Shown piece by piece: positions 31,740 through 43,994 of a stretch of DNA of 64,000 nt. Location: NCBI GenBank assembly GCA_003439945.1, contig QVRM01002192.1:496001-560000 (forward strand), in the 5' to 3' direction. How positions within the stretch are numbered: position 1 is the stretch's first letter; the number at the start of each line of letters is the position of its first letter. The DNA is from Dermanyssus gallinae (Eukaryota > Arthropoda > Arachnida > Mesostigmata > Dermanyssidae). Position numbers and translations under genes: made by a program. The notes below the pieces were generated by a model. The model did not search any database and was not told the DNA's origin. It saw only the letters and a list, made by a program, of their open reading frames with translations.

Positions 31740-33890
31740 CTGCGCTAGTCTTGGACAAGCAGAGAGGGACGAGTAAAGGCAGTGCCGGCGCTGTTTAGAT
31801 GATGATGAAAGCGCGCCGGCGGGGATGGCGATGAGGGTAATGGCCTCGCCAGGGGAAAAAGCACGTCAAAGCGCCGCTTTAGCAGTGGCGGCCACACTCA
31901 CACACAGCCGCAGGGCAGCATATTGTAGGAGAAGAACCTGGATAAGCGCAGGTCATCTATCGTAAAGACGATCTGCCACCTCAGCAAGCAGATCGGGGCC
32001 AGGAGAACGAGCCCGCAATCGGCACAAGGGGGACGGCTAAAAACAGACGTACCATAGGAAATTTAGGCAAGTGTACAAAGTGTCAACTGTGTATGGGATG
32101 GGCCACGCAAATCCTGAGAAATGGCAACCCGTCGGTCCAGATGTCAAGTTTTCCAAAAGCTGGAAATACTGGGCAGTCACAGAGCACAAGCCATCGTACG
32201 TAGGGCGAGCACGAAGACCTGGGGCTCACTCCGAAACATTACAGACGCATAAACGAGATCATCCGATCACCGAATCACACCACGTCGATGGAGACAGCCC
32301 GCATTTGACGAGATCAGAATCGCGCAGTTTCGGCTAAGTGAAGACTTATTTATTTTGCCAGTATAGTGTCTGCTATGTCCACTGACTGTCCGAGCTGACT
32401 CAACTTACCGTGACGCAAATACTCATACAGAGTTTTCGTCGCCGCCATGATAGTCATCAATATTATCAGGTTGGATCGGCATCACACCACATTGAGCGTT
32501 GGACATGCTTACGTCAAAGCTAACATTGGCTCAAAAAACTGCCACTATCACTCTTCGCACGACCTTCAATGCCACCGTTGCAATATTAGAGGCGCTTGCT
32601 TATAAAATGAAAACTGTACTCTTTAATCCGGTTTGTTCCGATCTCTCACTCATATGTGTGTTTGCTTTTGTATCGCTTTACCCGATGTTGTCAATGTCGC
32701 ATATCCAGTAGAACATATATTATTGAGTCCTCACAAATATTACAACATCACTGATCGTTACTACTAGGCCAAGCAGGTCATTCTGATTGATTTGTGTATC
32801 TGTGTGTCAGTCTGTGTGACCAAGTCACTGGCAGCAAAACGGCTATCTTTTATAGGAGTTCGCTCCAATAGTAGAGTTTAAAGGTCGCAGAGAATAGAGT
32901 TCTCTGTGTTCATTCTGCCTGGAGGCGCGGCGAATGAGCAGCAAAACAAGCGGGAAAGACGCCAGAAAGGAATGGAATGTTAGTTTCCTTTTGTCTATTC
33001 ATCTATACTGGCGAAGCGTAGTGCGCCGGGCCGATAACCATTTGTTTGCATGCGACGCTGGCTTGTTTAGTGTTGCATGCTGTCGTCATAGTCGTCCTCG
33101 TCTGCTGCCGGTCACGCCGCAGCCCTACATTTAAGGCGTCGTCGAGCCGAAATGTTCGTAACAAACTGCATCAGTTATTTATGGATGGCAGCAAGCGGAA
33201 GATAACGCGGACGTGACTGCAAATGTTCCTAGTGACAATACGACTACAGCGGTGGCGGTACAAATGATAGTCATGGGATCTCAAATTGCGACAAGACTAT
33301 GACTTCAGACCTCCTAGAGGTCAACTGTCGGGTGCAAAAAGTCAAGGCTCGAATGGCACTACACTGGTTCCTAACAGATTCGACCTTTAAAATATCCTGG
33401 AAGATTCTAAAACCTCTTCAGACAGTCGCGGCTTAGTATCTTAGAGAAGCATTTGAATACATGTAAAAGCTTAATGTATGTACCAACTATTGATAAGTAA
33501 CTCCGTGCTTATTCTATTTTGATTGATGAAACGCTAGAACACAAATGTACCTGAAACTGATCAGGAAGCAGGGGGTGGCGGTCCAATACTACCCCTGCAA
33601 AAAACAAGGCGTGCACGTTAACTAGGAACACCAATGAGAGCTGCACAGATTGCTTTAATGTTTTAATCCGTTGCTAGAAACAAACTTTATACTTAAAAAC
33701 TACATAGAGAGTTTCGAGCATCTAACGCAAAAACACGCACTAAACTCACCAAGCTGAAGACGCTGCCCTGGCTTGTTGCCCGTACCCTAGAGGAAAAGGG
33801 CTATGTGATAACGGGAAGTTCTGCGTCGATTATGTACGTATGCAAGAAAATCGTTTTTCAAAGCAGTCAAGTAAGAGCAGCTACAACATT
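31740..33890. other. Unassigned region
   Basis: 31.75-32.35 kb is more GC-rich than its surroundings; frames at 32071-32337 and 32934-33134 are open but unrecognised. No transposon identified. Confidence 0.4.
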
Positions 33891-33904
33891 TAGCTCAATT
33901 CCAT

Positions 33905-34330
33905 AAGTCAAGGAGCCGCTTCGGTAACCTTGACATATTCAAGATACATTTGCTTGTGCATATACACGTGCTGTTTTAGCTGTTCCGGGCATTTGACCTC
34001 TCGTTTAGCACCGAAAGTGCGTGGAATTCCTTCACGCATCACAAGAGCACTTATGACATCTAGGTTACCCTGAGTTGCACGAGATATATTTAATAATAAT
34101 GACATATTTACAATAGAATTACGTCGCTGGAATAGATATGTGCACGGAGATGCACTCCATCGACAGCCAATGTAATAATAATATTAATAATAATAATAAT
34201 AATAAAACAAGATGGAATTTCGCATGCACTCTCTAGAAAGAAAGAAGCCCTTACCAAAATTCGTCCACGACTGCATCCAGGCTGCGTTGTGCATTTGGAG
34301 ATATAGCTTGGGGTCTTCAAGATTTAACTA
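33905..34330 (-). pseudogene. LINE RT C-terminal remnant with (TAA)n
   Basis: The minus strand reads WTNFGKGFFLSRECMRN near 34.26-34.21 kb, then an (ATT)n/(TAA)n run (34168-34206), then RATQGNLDVISALVMREGIPR. The first part resembles VDELRLIDGVRFFFLKSF in the 44 kb element. Low-quality coding remnant. Confidence 0.4.
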
Positions 34331-34349
34331 AACACTGCGTACATGTCCT

Positions 34350-35480
34350 ACTATAGTGTGCTCTGAAGAATTAACCGTGTATGATGACGTCAGCAGAGAT
34401 ATACTTAGTGAAGTCCTTAACGTCCATTTGGAAGACAACACCTGGCAGAGAGCAAGTCTTTCAATACGTGAAGGTGGTCTGGGAATAAGAAGTGCTATTG
34501 ACCTAGCTCCTGTCTGCTACGCTGCTTCACTGGTCCGATTTGGTCCGGTCGCAGTCTCGTTAGTGGAGGAGGCAGTTCACCCACAAAAAAAACATGAAAC
34601 CAGTAAAGCACGGGACACTATTAGAACCATGCTGGACCCGGGCTTTTTGGAAGAATATCCCAGTTAATATAACCTCGATGAGCTTAAAAGCAAAAAAAGA
34701 GATCTTGGAGGAGCTTGTTTTCCGGAGAGACCGCACCGTATTCTTAGCGGCACAAGATAACTTCAATGGGGGTTGGCTTAAAGCCTTACCCTCGCCTCAG
34801 CTCGGCACCATGCTGGATCCCAACTCGTTCCGCATGATGTTAGCACTTAGAAACTTAGAATCGGCGCTCCCGTCTGCGAGCCATTTCAGTGCAAACTGTG
34901 TGGAGAGATGGTCGATTCCAGTGGCCTACAACCACTGAGTTGCTCGAAGAGCGCCGGTAGATTGTCCAGACATGCTGAACTAAACAGTGTGATTATAAGG
35001 TCTCTTAGAAAAGCCGGTATACCATCTACACTCCAGGCGCCAGAAAACGGGTTAAAAACGCTGGACTGAAAACAATATTTTTTTTTAGATCTTTCTGTAA
35101 GGCTAATTGCCCGTGTACGGTTTTTTTTATGTCATGGCTAATTTTTAATCCAATCCGGCATTTACCTTATCTAAATTGGAGACCATGCAAACCAATTTAA
35201 GGGTGGCCGGTCTGGGTCTCGAACCCAGTCCTCCCGAATGCAAGGCAAGGGCTTTGGCACTAAGCCATTATGCTTAGTGTATACTTTTGTGCCTATCGCC
35301 AAGGAGACGCTCGGACCAATCAGCAAGGAAACCGAAGCATTTCTCAAAGATTTAAGTAAGCGAATTCAGGAGGTCACAAGCAACCGAAGAGAGGGTCAAT
35401 TCTTGAGGCAAGCGTTGTCTTTGGCCGTTTGCAGGGGGAACGCGGCATCTATTTTGGATGGAGTAACATAATTATTTAAA
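34350..35480 (+). pseudogene. LINE-B C-terminal region, split by SINE2
   Basis: The plus strand reads LSIREGGLGIRSAIDLAPVC (34.47-34.53 kb), a helical stretch to about 34670, then in other frames KLRIGAPVCEPFQCKLCGEMVDSSGL and CSKSAGRLSRHAELN. This zinc-binding module follows the RT in LINE-B elements. After an inserted SINE2 (35095-35275) the frame resumes with TFVPIAKETLGPISKETEAF and ends RGNAASILDGVT before a stop near 35470. The intervening nuclease-like block seen at 42.3 kb is missing here. Confidence 0.68.
35095..35275 (-). mobile_element. SINE2 copy b, inserted in LINE-B
   Basis: Very similar to SINE2 copy a, including the B box region (TCTCGAACCCAGTCCTCCCG on the plus strand) and the tail CCGTACACGGGCAATT. 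It separates two parts of the LINE-B C-terminus. Confidence 0.85.
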
Positions 35481-35523
35481 GAATTTGCAATAATAAGTTT
35501 AGACCTCACAGCTGTAACATGTA

Positions 35524-35556
<33 letters not shown>
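35524..35556. repeat. (TAA)n microsatellite
   Basis: Pure AAT/TAA run next to the LINE-A ORF1 fragment. Confidence 0.95.
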
Positions 35557-35557
<1 letters not shown>

Positions 35558-35564
35558 CTGTCGT

Positions 35565-35755
35565 TGCTCAACTCTGCAGAAGCCGAGATTCTGTTGGCGC
35601 CTGCGTCTGGTTGTTTTTGTTGGTCTTTATAGCAGGCTTTCTCGCTGTTGCCTCGGTGTTGTCACCTCCTTCTCTGTTTACCTGTTGTCTGAGCCCTGTC
35701 TTCAAAGGGAGCGAACACTTCGAACATCCGATATCATGACTGCTAGGAGACAATC
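35565..35755 (-). pseudogene. LINE-A ORF1 fragment (PHD start)
   Basis: Minus-strand CSKCSLPLKTG and its DNA (AAGTGTTCGCTCCC) match the beginning of the ORF1 at 2536-2470 (CAKCSLPFKTGE). It then jumps to a basic Lys/Asn/Thr-rich stretch, so most of the zinc finger is deleted. Confidence 0.62.
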
Positions 35756-35759
35756 ATCT

Positions 35760-36125
35760 CGTACCTATTGTCACGCGTTTGTTAAACTTCATCCCGTATA
35801 CGGTGCGTAATACAGCGTTACGGAACAACAGATATCGCGTCGATATAAATTAAGATATGACTGGGTGGAGGAAACAATCCGTAATCGAGTATCACTTCGA
35901 CGTGCAGTTTAAAATACAAACCCTTTGCCTACAGGAGGACATTTTTGTTTGGATCCCGTGCCCTAGTGTCAGGGTGCCTTGCTGGTAACAAGAAGTTAGT
36001 GACAAAGTACATTGATAGTGGCAAGCAATTCTACGCTCTCCGATCAACGTAAAAAAACATAGATGAGACTTTTATCGGTTACTGAACGAAATTCGATGTA
36101 AGAAAGGTGGGGATGGTCAGCTAAT
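35760..36125. other. Nothing recognised
   Basis: No open frame or repeat of note. Confidence 0.5.
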
Positions 36126-36127
36126 AT

Positions 36128-36830
36128 CTAGTTAATCGTCATTATTCTGCGTGCTGAAAAAAAACTCACTGCTGCAACGTCGTAATAGCATCCGCTAGGA
36201 TAAGGTGCTACCTCTCTGTTCCACCTGTTAAATGAACTTAAGTAAGTTATTATTGTTTGAGTGATGTTTAATGATACAATACAGTATACAATACAAATGT
36301 CTCCTTTAGTTAAAAAAGGGGTCGAACAAGGGAAATGAATTGCTCGCATTCGCGGGCTAGGCGAGCTGTTCGCCAAACAAATGAGTGGTTAACGACTGCC
36401 ACATTGGCTATCTCGTGTGGTTGAATGGAACCGCGACTCCGTAGGCTGTTTGATCGCACGTGGTAAAACTTATTAATCTGATCATTGCGTATAAGATATT
36501 TAAAAACGCGGTAGACAACACGACGCTGGTACTCCGCGACACTTGGGAGTACGACTCTGTCACGCGTCAAGTTGCACCTTCTTGAGACTCTCTTTAAAAA
36601 CTTGTCCTGAATACGCTGCAGTAAACATATATCCTTGTCGTAAAAAGGCGTCCACACGTGAGCACAGTATGACCATTTTGGCACTACTAGGGCATCATAA
36701 AGACGCAGGTATTTGGAGGCATCTTGCGATGAGAATACCCTTAGTATTAGATTACTTAGTCGAAAGGCAGCTTGTGCTGAATCGGCAATGGGCAATATAG
36801 GCAAATAACTCTAATATTCGGCAAATAACA
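36128..36830 (-). pseudogene. CR1/Jockey-type LINE, RT C-terminus and 3' UTR
   Basis: One clean 164-codon frame (36804-36310): AAFRLSNLILRVFSSQDASK, YDALVVPKWSYCAHVWTPFY and LLQRIQDKFLKRVSRR. This is the RT-thumb/C-terminal pattern of CR1/Jockey/L2 elements (..YLRPILEYAS.VW.P.....). Severely 5'-truncated. The 3' UTR after 36310 is AT-rich. Confidence 0.72.
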
Positions 36831-36839
36831 ATTTCCAGA

Positions 36840-39221
36840 ATTTCCAGACTAGTTAGTACTATATTTTAGTGAAAATAATATAAGACTAATAGAGGATGGA
36901 TAAATACTGTTACGTAATTTTGCTGCAAGTATGGAAAAATAAGGGTTTCACTTCCCTCCCGAATGCAATGATAAAAGAAATTTGACCAACGAGAAAGCAG
37001 GGCCAAATTATATGGCAGTGCTACACGCGTAGAAACAACTCATCGTAAGCAGCGCTCACTGCTTCAAAAAGCTGGCATCGGACGCTGCCGATGACAACAA
37101 ACAAAAAAGTCAGTAACGTTTAATAGAGCACGCAGACAGGAAGTCGGCTCACAACAAGCTTCTCTGCTCTGGATGCGCCGAACCAGTTCAAATCAAAACG
37201 GCGTTCTAGCACGAGCTATTATTATACAAGGTATTCGGGGAGCCAGCTGGTACTAATCGAACTAAATACCGTAAGTTAGCGAGAAGTATTTAAGCGCATG
37301 CGTTTATTGTAAATGTACGTGTTAGTGATCAGTATTTTTTATTCTCTATTTTGTTGTTGTTCATAATTATTCATATTATTATCTGGGTGCTAAAAATATC
37401 TTGTTTGTTGTTAGGCCCGTAGAAATATGACTAAACCTATGTAGCCGGACAGCATTGATGCTCGAACAATTTTTTTCCAGGATTGCTTAATAAAGAAGGC
37501 TTAAACTCCTTACGCCAGCTTAGTTACGTTAAGAAGATCGTCTACAAGTAAATCAGGAACTTTACGGAACTACTCCCTGACTATAACAACAAGTTTAGGA
37601 AATCTTTAGCCATCGTAGATTCACGTAGGCGTTCATGTGGCTAACTCGCTCTCGTTGTGCCTATTAAACCAAGGCAGCAGGCGTCCCAGTCGGTACCACC
37701 GGGTTGCTAAAGCCCGGGGCGTTGACCGACCGGCCCGGGTTTTGTGTGCAGCACACTTCCCCCGTACACTTAAAGTAGCCTTAACAGCCCTCGAGTGGGC
37801 CACGAAAAAATGACAATATGAATTCGTTGCCACTCAATCGATATCGTATGCCTTACCTCCCGCGCCAACAAAAGTGACCTCGGGAAAGTTACTATTGGGA
37901 AAAACACTGGCATCTTTCCCAATCGCTACCATCTGGTAAAAAAAAAACTAGCGTCGGGCACTGCCAATGGCAAGAACACTTATTAACGTTAATTCGATAT
38001 AAAAAAGCTCTTTTAGAAGTTTAAAGAGGGAAAAGGAAAGCTAAATATAACAAGCACTAGCCAGGACGCAAAGAGCTAATTTAAACAGCTCACATCACTC
38101 TAACTAATCACCGCAACAACAAAGAAAAGTAAGAAAAAAAAAGTGCACCACGTTGTTAATTCGAAATCTACAAGACATGCTGCTATTGAAACTGTAGCAT
38201 GAACCTCTTGCAGAGAGGTTCTGCTTCATGTAGAGATACTCTCCTCAATACGACGCATAAACTGACCTGGATCTCTGATTCGGTTTGGGCGTTAATCCGT
38301 TAGTTCGGAATCGGCGGCAATCATTGGTGCAATTTACAGCCGTAATGGATCTCCCATGGAATACAACATTATGATCATATGAATTCGTTGCCACCTAATT
38401 TATATCGCATGCATTACATTCGGGACTTAGGGATTGTAACTATAGTCTACACATCTGACCGAGTTCGCGCGCATCGCTGGGAAACACGCTAGAAAGAATG
38501 TCATAGTTACTCGCGCAATAAGTATCTTTAAAATATATATTTCAAATGATTACATTAAGAACTCCCATTAAGAATATTAAAGAAATTAAGAAGAAGAGAA
38601 AATTGCAGATAAAGAATTAGCTAGTTAAAATAATCTCTACCTCCAACGTGCTTTTAAAATAAGTTGCTTTGTTAACGAGTTATCGTATGCGTTTTACCTT
38701 GAGTATTTCTAGGTAGAGAAAACGATCGTATTTATCGTTGGTTTGGTAATGCTGAGAAGCTGAGTAGGGTTGGCGTTGGAGGGGAATTTCACCAAGGCAT
38801 ACCCAAAGAAGACTAGCAACACACAGAAGGACGGCACGGCTCAGACGTTGCATCATCATTCTTTAAACAGGGGAAACTCACGTTAACTCAATGAATAGCA
38901 AATGAACGAGTGAATATTTTTTTGCCAGTCGTATCCTTTCCGTATTGACTGGTCAACTCACAAAGAATCGGCGTTTGTCCATTCTTTAAGAATTCGTAGG
39001 TTATGTGGGCCCTCAACATGATCTAGAGGGGTGGGCGGATCAGTTAATCAGAATACCACAATTAAACGGGAAACTCGAACGACACTAAAACTTTTTTATT
39101 AGAGCGGCAGGTGTATCTAGCATGGCGAACGTTGAACGTAATGTTGTTGCCGTTGAAGTAAAATCATTCAGGAAAAAACAAAGAGTCTCTAACGTAATAT
39201 GTTCCTATAAGAAAAGGTAGA

Positions 39222-39259
<38 letters not shown>

Positions 39260-39929
39260 AAAGCAATGTTATTTGTCACAAAAAGTTCTTCTGCGGGCCA
39301 TTGCTATGTCAGGAACTACCATGCGACCGCACTAGCATAATCGAATTACAACGTAACTTGTCCTTCATTTGGCAAAGTTTGCTCTTGACGCCGCTAGGTG
39401 CTGAGCGTTCTACTCCTTGTTTACCATACTATGGTGACGATGACAATAGTGGCGCACGGGTGATTCACTTGGTGTAGGAACTCGGTTTGGCGAAGCACCG
39501 CCTGGCACACATCTGTGGCGCCTATGCCATGTCAGGTTAATTATTGCTGAGGCCGGTTCATACGTCGAGCTGCTACTTACCTACAGTTGTCACTTAACGT
39601 TATCTGACTTGAGTTCACGCTGGTTACATGACCATACTAACAGAGTAGAACTTTACGGTGCATTCTGCATATATACAAATATTATATTGTGAAGAGCATT
39701 ACATTCAGTGTAGTAGATGCTGTTTCCGTGTTATTAGCCTATTAGTCTTGCGAGATCTTAGGTAGTAGTTTCTAATTTGTTTTATATAACAGCATTGCGT
39801 GCGTCAATTTCACCAAGGTCTATCACATCTGTGCAAATGTGTGCCGCCTCATTGACCTAATCGGCCAATGTCGAAGTATGTCTGCATATAATGCTTTTAT
39901 ACGAGCCTCCCCAACGTCCAGGATGGATA

Positions 39930-39982
<53 letters not shown>

Positions 39983-41010
39983 CATATATACGCACGTACG
40001 CACGTACACACGTACCTTGCGGTTTATCTGATTATCGACGCGCATATAACTGAGCCAACGGCAAAAACCAATTTCGTCGATTATTCGAAATGAACGCAGC
40101 CTCACGACTGCGGCCACTGAAAGAAAAGTCTCCTCCTCACTAAAACTTGTTTACGGTGGCCCATTGCTGTCTGTCTTGTTGTTGAGCTAGCTTGTTTGTG
40201 TGCCTCATTTTCCTTTCCCTTTACTTCGAGTCGCTCATATCAAAAAGAACCATTACTAGTGCTTTACTACTACAGAAGCTTCTGCCATACGTTTCACGGC
40301 TGCTGTTGCTGCGACTGCTGTGGGTATATCCCCAATAGAACTTGTTGCTCATGTGCTGATGCAGAGACGCAGCCTTGCCATGGCAAGGCCACGACGGCTC
40401 TGCTACCACGCGTCACCACAACCGCGAACAGCCTGAATGTTAGGTCAATATTGATACAGCTTTTTCTTCTTGTTTCTTTTCGCGCCCGCGGTTGAAAGAG
40501 CTTCAGCTAATGGTGCCAGACCCACCCTTAAGTCTGCAAAAGGACGCCAATGGACTGAACGATATAGACATAGAGTAATCAAGAGATACAGATCCGTATA
40601 TACTTTGTCGACCTAATTATTATTCATCAATATACGTTCTCAGTGCTTTCTATCTGTGAGACTAGCCAGAAAATGTCGCCCTACAACTATCCTGCACGGG
40701 TAATTGTGGGAATCTGGTCCATCAAATTTGTCTCCCGCAGCCTGCTAACCTGTGTGTGTGTGTGGTGACGCTATCCTAACTCAGTCAGACAGACCATTGG
40801 GTTCTTGGCGATACCGCTCTTAATATAACGTGTCGTGTTTCTCGCCGTTTACCTGTTCTGCAATAATTAGATGTGGTCAAACCATACCTTTCTAACGGCG
40901 TGAGTTGAGCTAACCCTAGAAGTGGTGACTTGTGTCGTCTGTCTCCACTTTCTCTAGAATAGCCGTGTTTGGTACTGGTGTGCCGTCAGTGGTCAGTTGT
41001 GATACGGGTG
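36840..41010. other. Long unassigned stretch
   Basis: No coding relic recognised. Contains a short repeated segment (TATGAATTCGTTGCCAC at 37816 and again at 38380), (TA)n at 39223-39252 and 39930-39977, and a hairpin at 40361-40403 with a perfect palindromic core GCCTTGCCATGGCAAGGC and outer GCAGAG/CTCTGC. Confidence 0.5.
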
Positions 41011-41014
41011 GTCA

Positions 41015-42085
41015 ATCAATCAGTCATATTTATTTCACTCAAATAGAGTATGTACAAGATGGTTCATGTTATTATTAGAAAAAGTATTTCTCAGGCTGAA
41101 ATTTAGCCAAGATTTACCGTCCACGGGACTGTTTTTTGCAATGCTGCATAGACTGACCCCATAAATACAAATGGTGAGGGCAACGGTGGGGCTCGAACCC
41201 GCGCATCTATGTGTCTTTTCCGGTCGCGAGGCGCAGGCGGGATGCCATGCTACCGGGCTCCACTTGATTGAACATAGTTATTTGTTGTCCTGCCGTTCCA
41301 CCGAGAGAAGCGCAAAGATCTTCGTGCCTTGCAGTGCCGGATAATAAACCGAGTGGTACTTAGCACATTGCTGTGAGCAAAACCGACAAATACACTTAGC
41401 ACTATGGCCTTCATAAGACTCCTTACGGGAGCATACGAGTTAATGGAACCCGTGAACGATGTACCTGGTATAGACGTGCCTGTCATCGGAAGACACCCCG
41501 GCCCACAACCTAGGAGACTTAAAGACGTCGAGCACTTTTACCTCCATCGCTGCCCCCGTAACTTTGCGTGGCCACTTTCCCAAAAACTAGTTAAGTGGCT
41601 CCGTCACAAGCCTAAGCCAAAGCATCTTCACCATCGGCGCACAGTCCGATAATACATACAAGAAGCAGCTTCTCGCCCTAATTTAACGGCAAAAAACTCG
41701 CATCATCCACAAAGCATTTCTCAAGCAAACTAATATTTGCTTGAGATAGGTGTTGCCACACTTTATGCCAGTTTTGGCAGAGTCTTTAGCATAAACAAGC
41801 GCACTGCCGTACCGACAGACAGTCGCCGTACATCTTCGACTTTATGTAGAGAGCTGTCAGTGCTAGTTAACACTGTCCTTGATGGGTGCAGTGAATGCGT
41901 TCCCATATAGTGAATCCGGTGACATAAGTATGGGAAATTACTTGCAAACACTAACGGCCTCCCACAGCAGCGAATAACATTATTTGCAGCTATACGTCTT
42001 TTGCGACGAAACTTAATTGCATTGGTTTTACGTGAGTTTATCTCCAGGAGCTGGAGCTTGGCTACATCCCCTACCCTGTCCACGA
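41015..42085 (-). pseudogene. LINE-A 3' end, copy 3, carrying a SINE1
   Basis: The minus strand matches the 53.57-54.55 kb copy closely: KFRRKRRIAANNVIRCCGRP, VEDVRRLSVGTAVRLFMLKTLPKLA, then the C-terminal region with HGFHHL-type knuckle remnants and the 3' UTR ending GTACATACTCTATTTGAGTG...ATAAATATGA. Several frame breaks and a central deletion. SINE1 is inserted near the 3' end. Confidence 0.78.
41078..41262 (-). mobile_element. SINE1 copy d, nested in LINE-A
   Basis: Body and B box (GGGTTCGAGCC near 41195) as in the other copies. The paralogous site at about 53756 lacks it, giving an empty-site comparison. No clear TSD. Confidence 0.85.
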
Positions 42086-42700
42086 ATTAAGACTATTTTG
42101 GATGATGAGACGACGCGCATTAGCATAGGTCAGCGGCTTGGTGTTGACCTAGTCGTTTCTCACCCATGTCGTTGTGATTATCTTGTAGACGCGTTGGCCT
42201 ATCATGCGCCTTAAGTGCAGGCCGAAGAGTACGCCACTCGGCATTAAATGACACTTTCAATCGAGCGCTAAGGTCTGCTCGCTTTTCGTGTGTACTAGAA
42301 CCTCCGGGTCAATCCAGCAGCAATGGAAAAAGGCCTCTGGGGCTAACCCTTTGAGCTGGTCGCATGCTTGTTTGGGACGCAACGGTAACCAACTCATTTT
42401 CCCCTTCGATGGTCGGTGCAGGTGCGGGCCGGGCAGGCCATGTGCCCAGGTTAGCAGAACTAAGAAATATAGAAAATACCTGGCGTTGGTTATCCGCACC
42501 AATTTTGTCCGTTGCCTTTTAAAACAATGGGAGGACCAGGCCTGCTTACACGGAAGTTTATTCAGCGCGTAGGCAGAAGCCTTAACCTTTTCACGGGAGA
42601 CTCGAGAGCATCGGAATTATTGCTTCAGAGGCTATCGCTCGACATTTAACAAAGAAACGCAGCATCTGTTCGAAGCACATTGTAAAACGGGCTAATCCTG
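42086..42700 (+). pseudogene. LINE-B C-terminal zinc and nuclease-like region
   Basis: The plus strand reads [36 protein letters not shown] (zinc-binding residues), then after frame changes [24 protein letters not shown] and a further helical part to about 42680. RPxGxTL..WxxGRxLxWDxTV is the conserved block I know from this LINE group. It looks like a PD-(D/E)xK-type nuclease core, with Pro-Leu where Pro-Asp is usual, so damaged. Opposite strand to the flanking LINE-A pieces. Confidence 0.58.
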
Positions 42701-43162
42701 GGTTAGAGGACCCGTGACTGCACGTTCAAGTGGAGACAATTGTTCATTCCAAAATGCTGATAAACAAGCAATATGAATAAGTTTTACTTTATCAGCTTAC
42801 AGAATATCTTCTTGATCGTTTGCTCCGACGCCACTCTCCGGTACATATTTGGGTCAGTTATATCGTTGCTCTTGAATAACAGGAAAAGCCTAGTCGCCCT
42901 TCCTACCTAATTCCATTTAAAAAATGACAGAGGATTCTCTTCCAGAGCGGCTCTTAATGTGCCCAAAGTTTGTAGTAGACCTGATCTGGCCCACTATTTT
43001 TCTTTTTTAAATCAGCACACTTTCGCTTCCCCAAAGGGAAGATTCATTGTGTCCTGTTCTAGTGTAAGTAGATATTCAACTTTTCTACGTGAGGGTTGAG
43101 CAGCAGATTTGTCACGACATAGCCCTATTGTAGGATTTTTTATTTTTGCTTGGAGCTGTAAA

Positions 43163-43318
43163 CCTTTTATTTTTTTTGGGGAGGTTTCGGGAATGCATGA
43201 TGCACATGCGCCACTAGCAGCCTGCGTGACTAGTGTGAGACTCGCAAACCCACTAAACCCGGATTCCTCCCCACCCCCCCAGGCTCGGTATTACTTTGGC
43301 ATTACATCGAAGGAGCTG
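43163..43318 (-). mobile_element. SINE3 copy b
   Basis: Nearly identical to SINE3 copy a across its length, reversed; the T run at 43166-43178 is its poly(A). Sits between the endonuclease and linker parts of LINE-A copy 2. Confidence 0.85.
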
Positions 43319-43994
43319 TAAACCTACCCTGGCCTTTGCTGGTCTCAGCAAGCCAAGTAGTTCTCTAAGTCGGACGTAAGAGCTCCGCTTGAATCACGGT
43401 CGAGAGCTCCGCGGCTTGAACTTTCTCCACTTGACTACTATCTGCATCGCTTTTTAGAAAATTTGACCGCTTTTATTTCTGCTGGTTTCCACAGCACTTC
43501 CGACAGCACACACAAAACCCACATCATCTATAAGCTGCAGGAGAGCTTCCCCTTTGTCGTCATTGGCTCCCTCATCACGATAAAACACGATAAGTTTTTA
43601 GCACTTCCGGATAAAAGTGTCATATATTATTTATCCTTTCTAGTATATCACATGGGGGTCAAACAGTCACGTAGATAGACAGACTACTGGTCAATCTTCT
43701 AACAGGCATGGCGGCCAACTGGTGAAACCATTGCATCCCATCAAAACGCAGTTCTTCCCGTTGAAATGTCTCCACCAAGAGAACGATGTCTATTTTTCGG
43801 AACAAATACTCTGGCATTAGATCTATTGCTCCTTTAAGACCCTCATAGTAGGAAACTATATTTATTAAAATTACATTTAAGTGTTACAGCGAGATGTAAG
43901 TTATAAAATCCCTCATAGTTATAAAATAGTATTCGTCGAGGTATGGCTGCCTCCGATAGAGCGGCGCCATTCCAGCGACGGAAATACATACTCT

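Noticed and set aside
35524..35556. (TAA)n as a CRISPR-like or tandem array
   Set aside because: Plain microsatellite without spacers.
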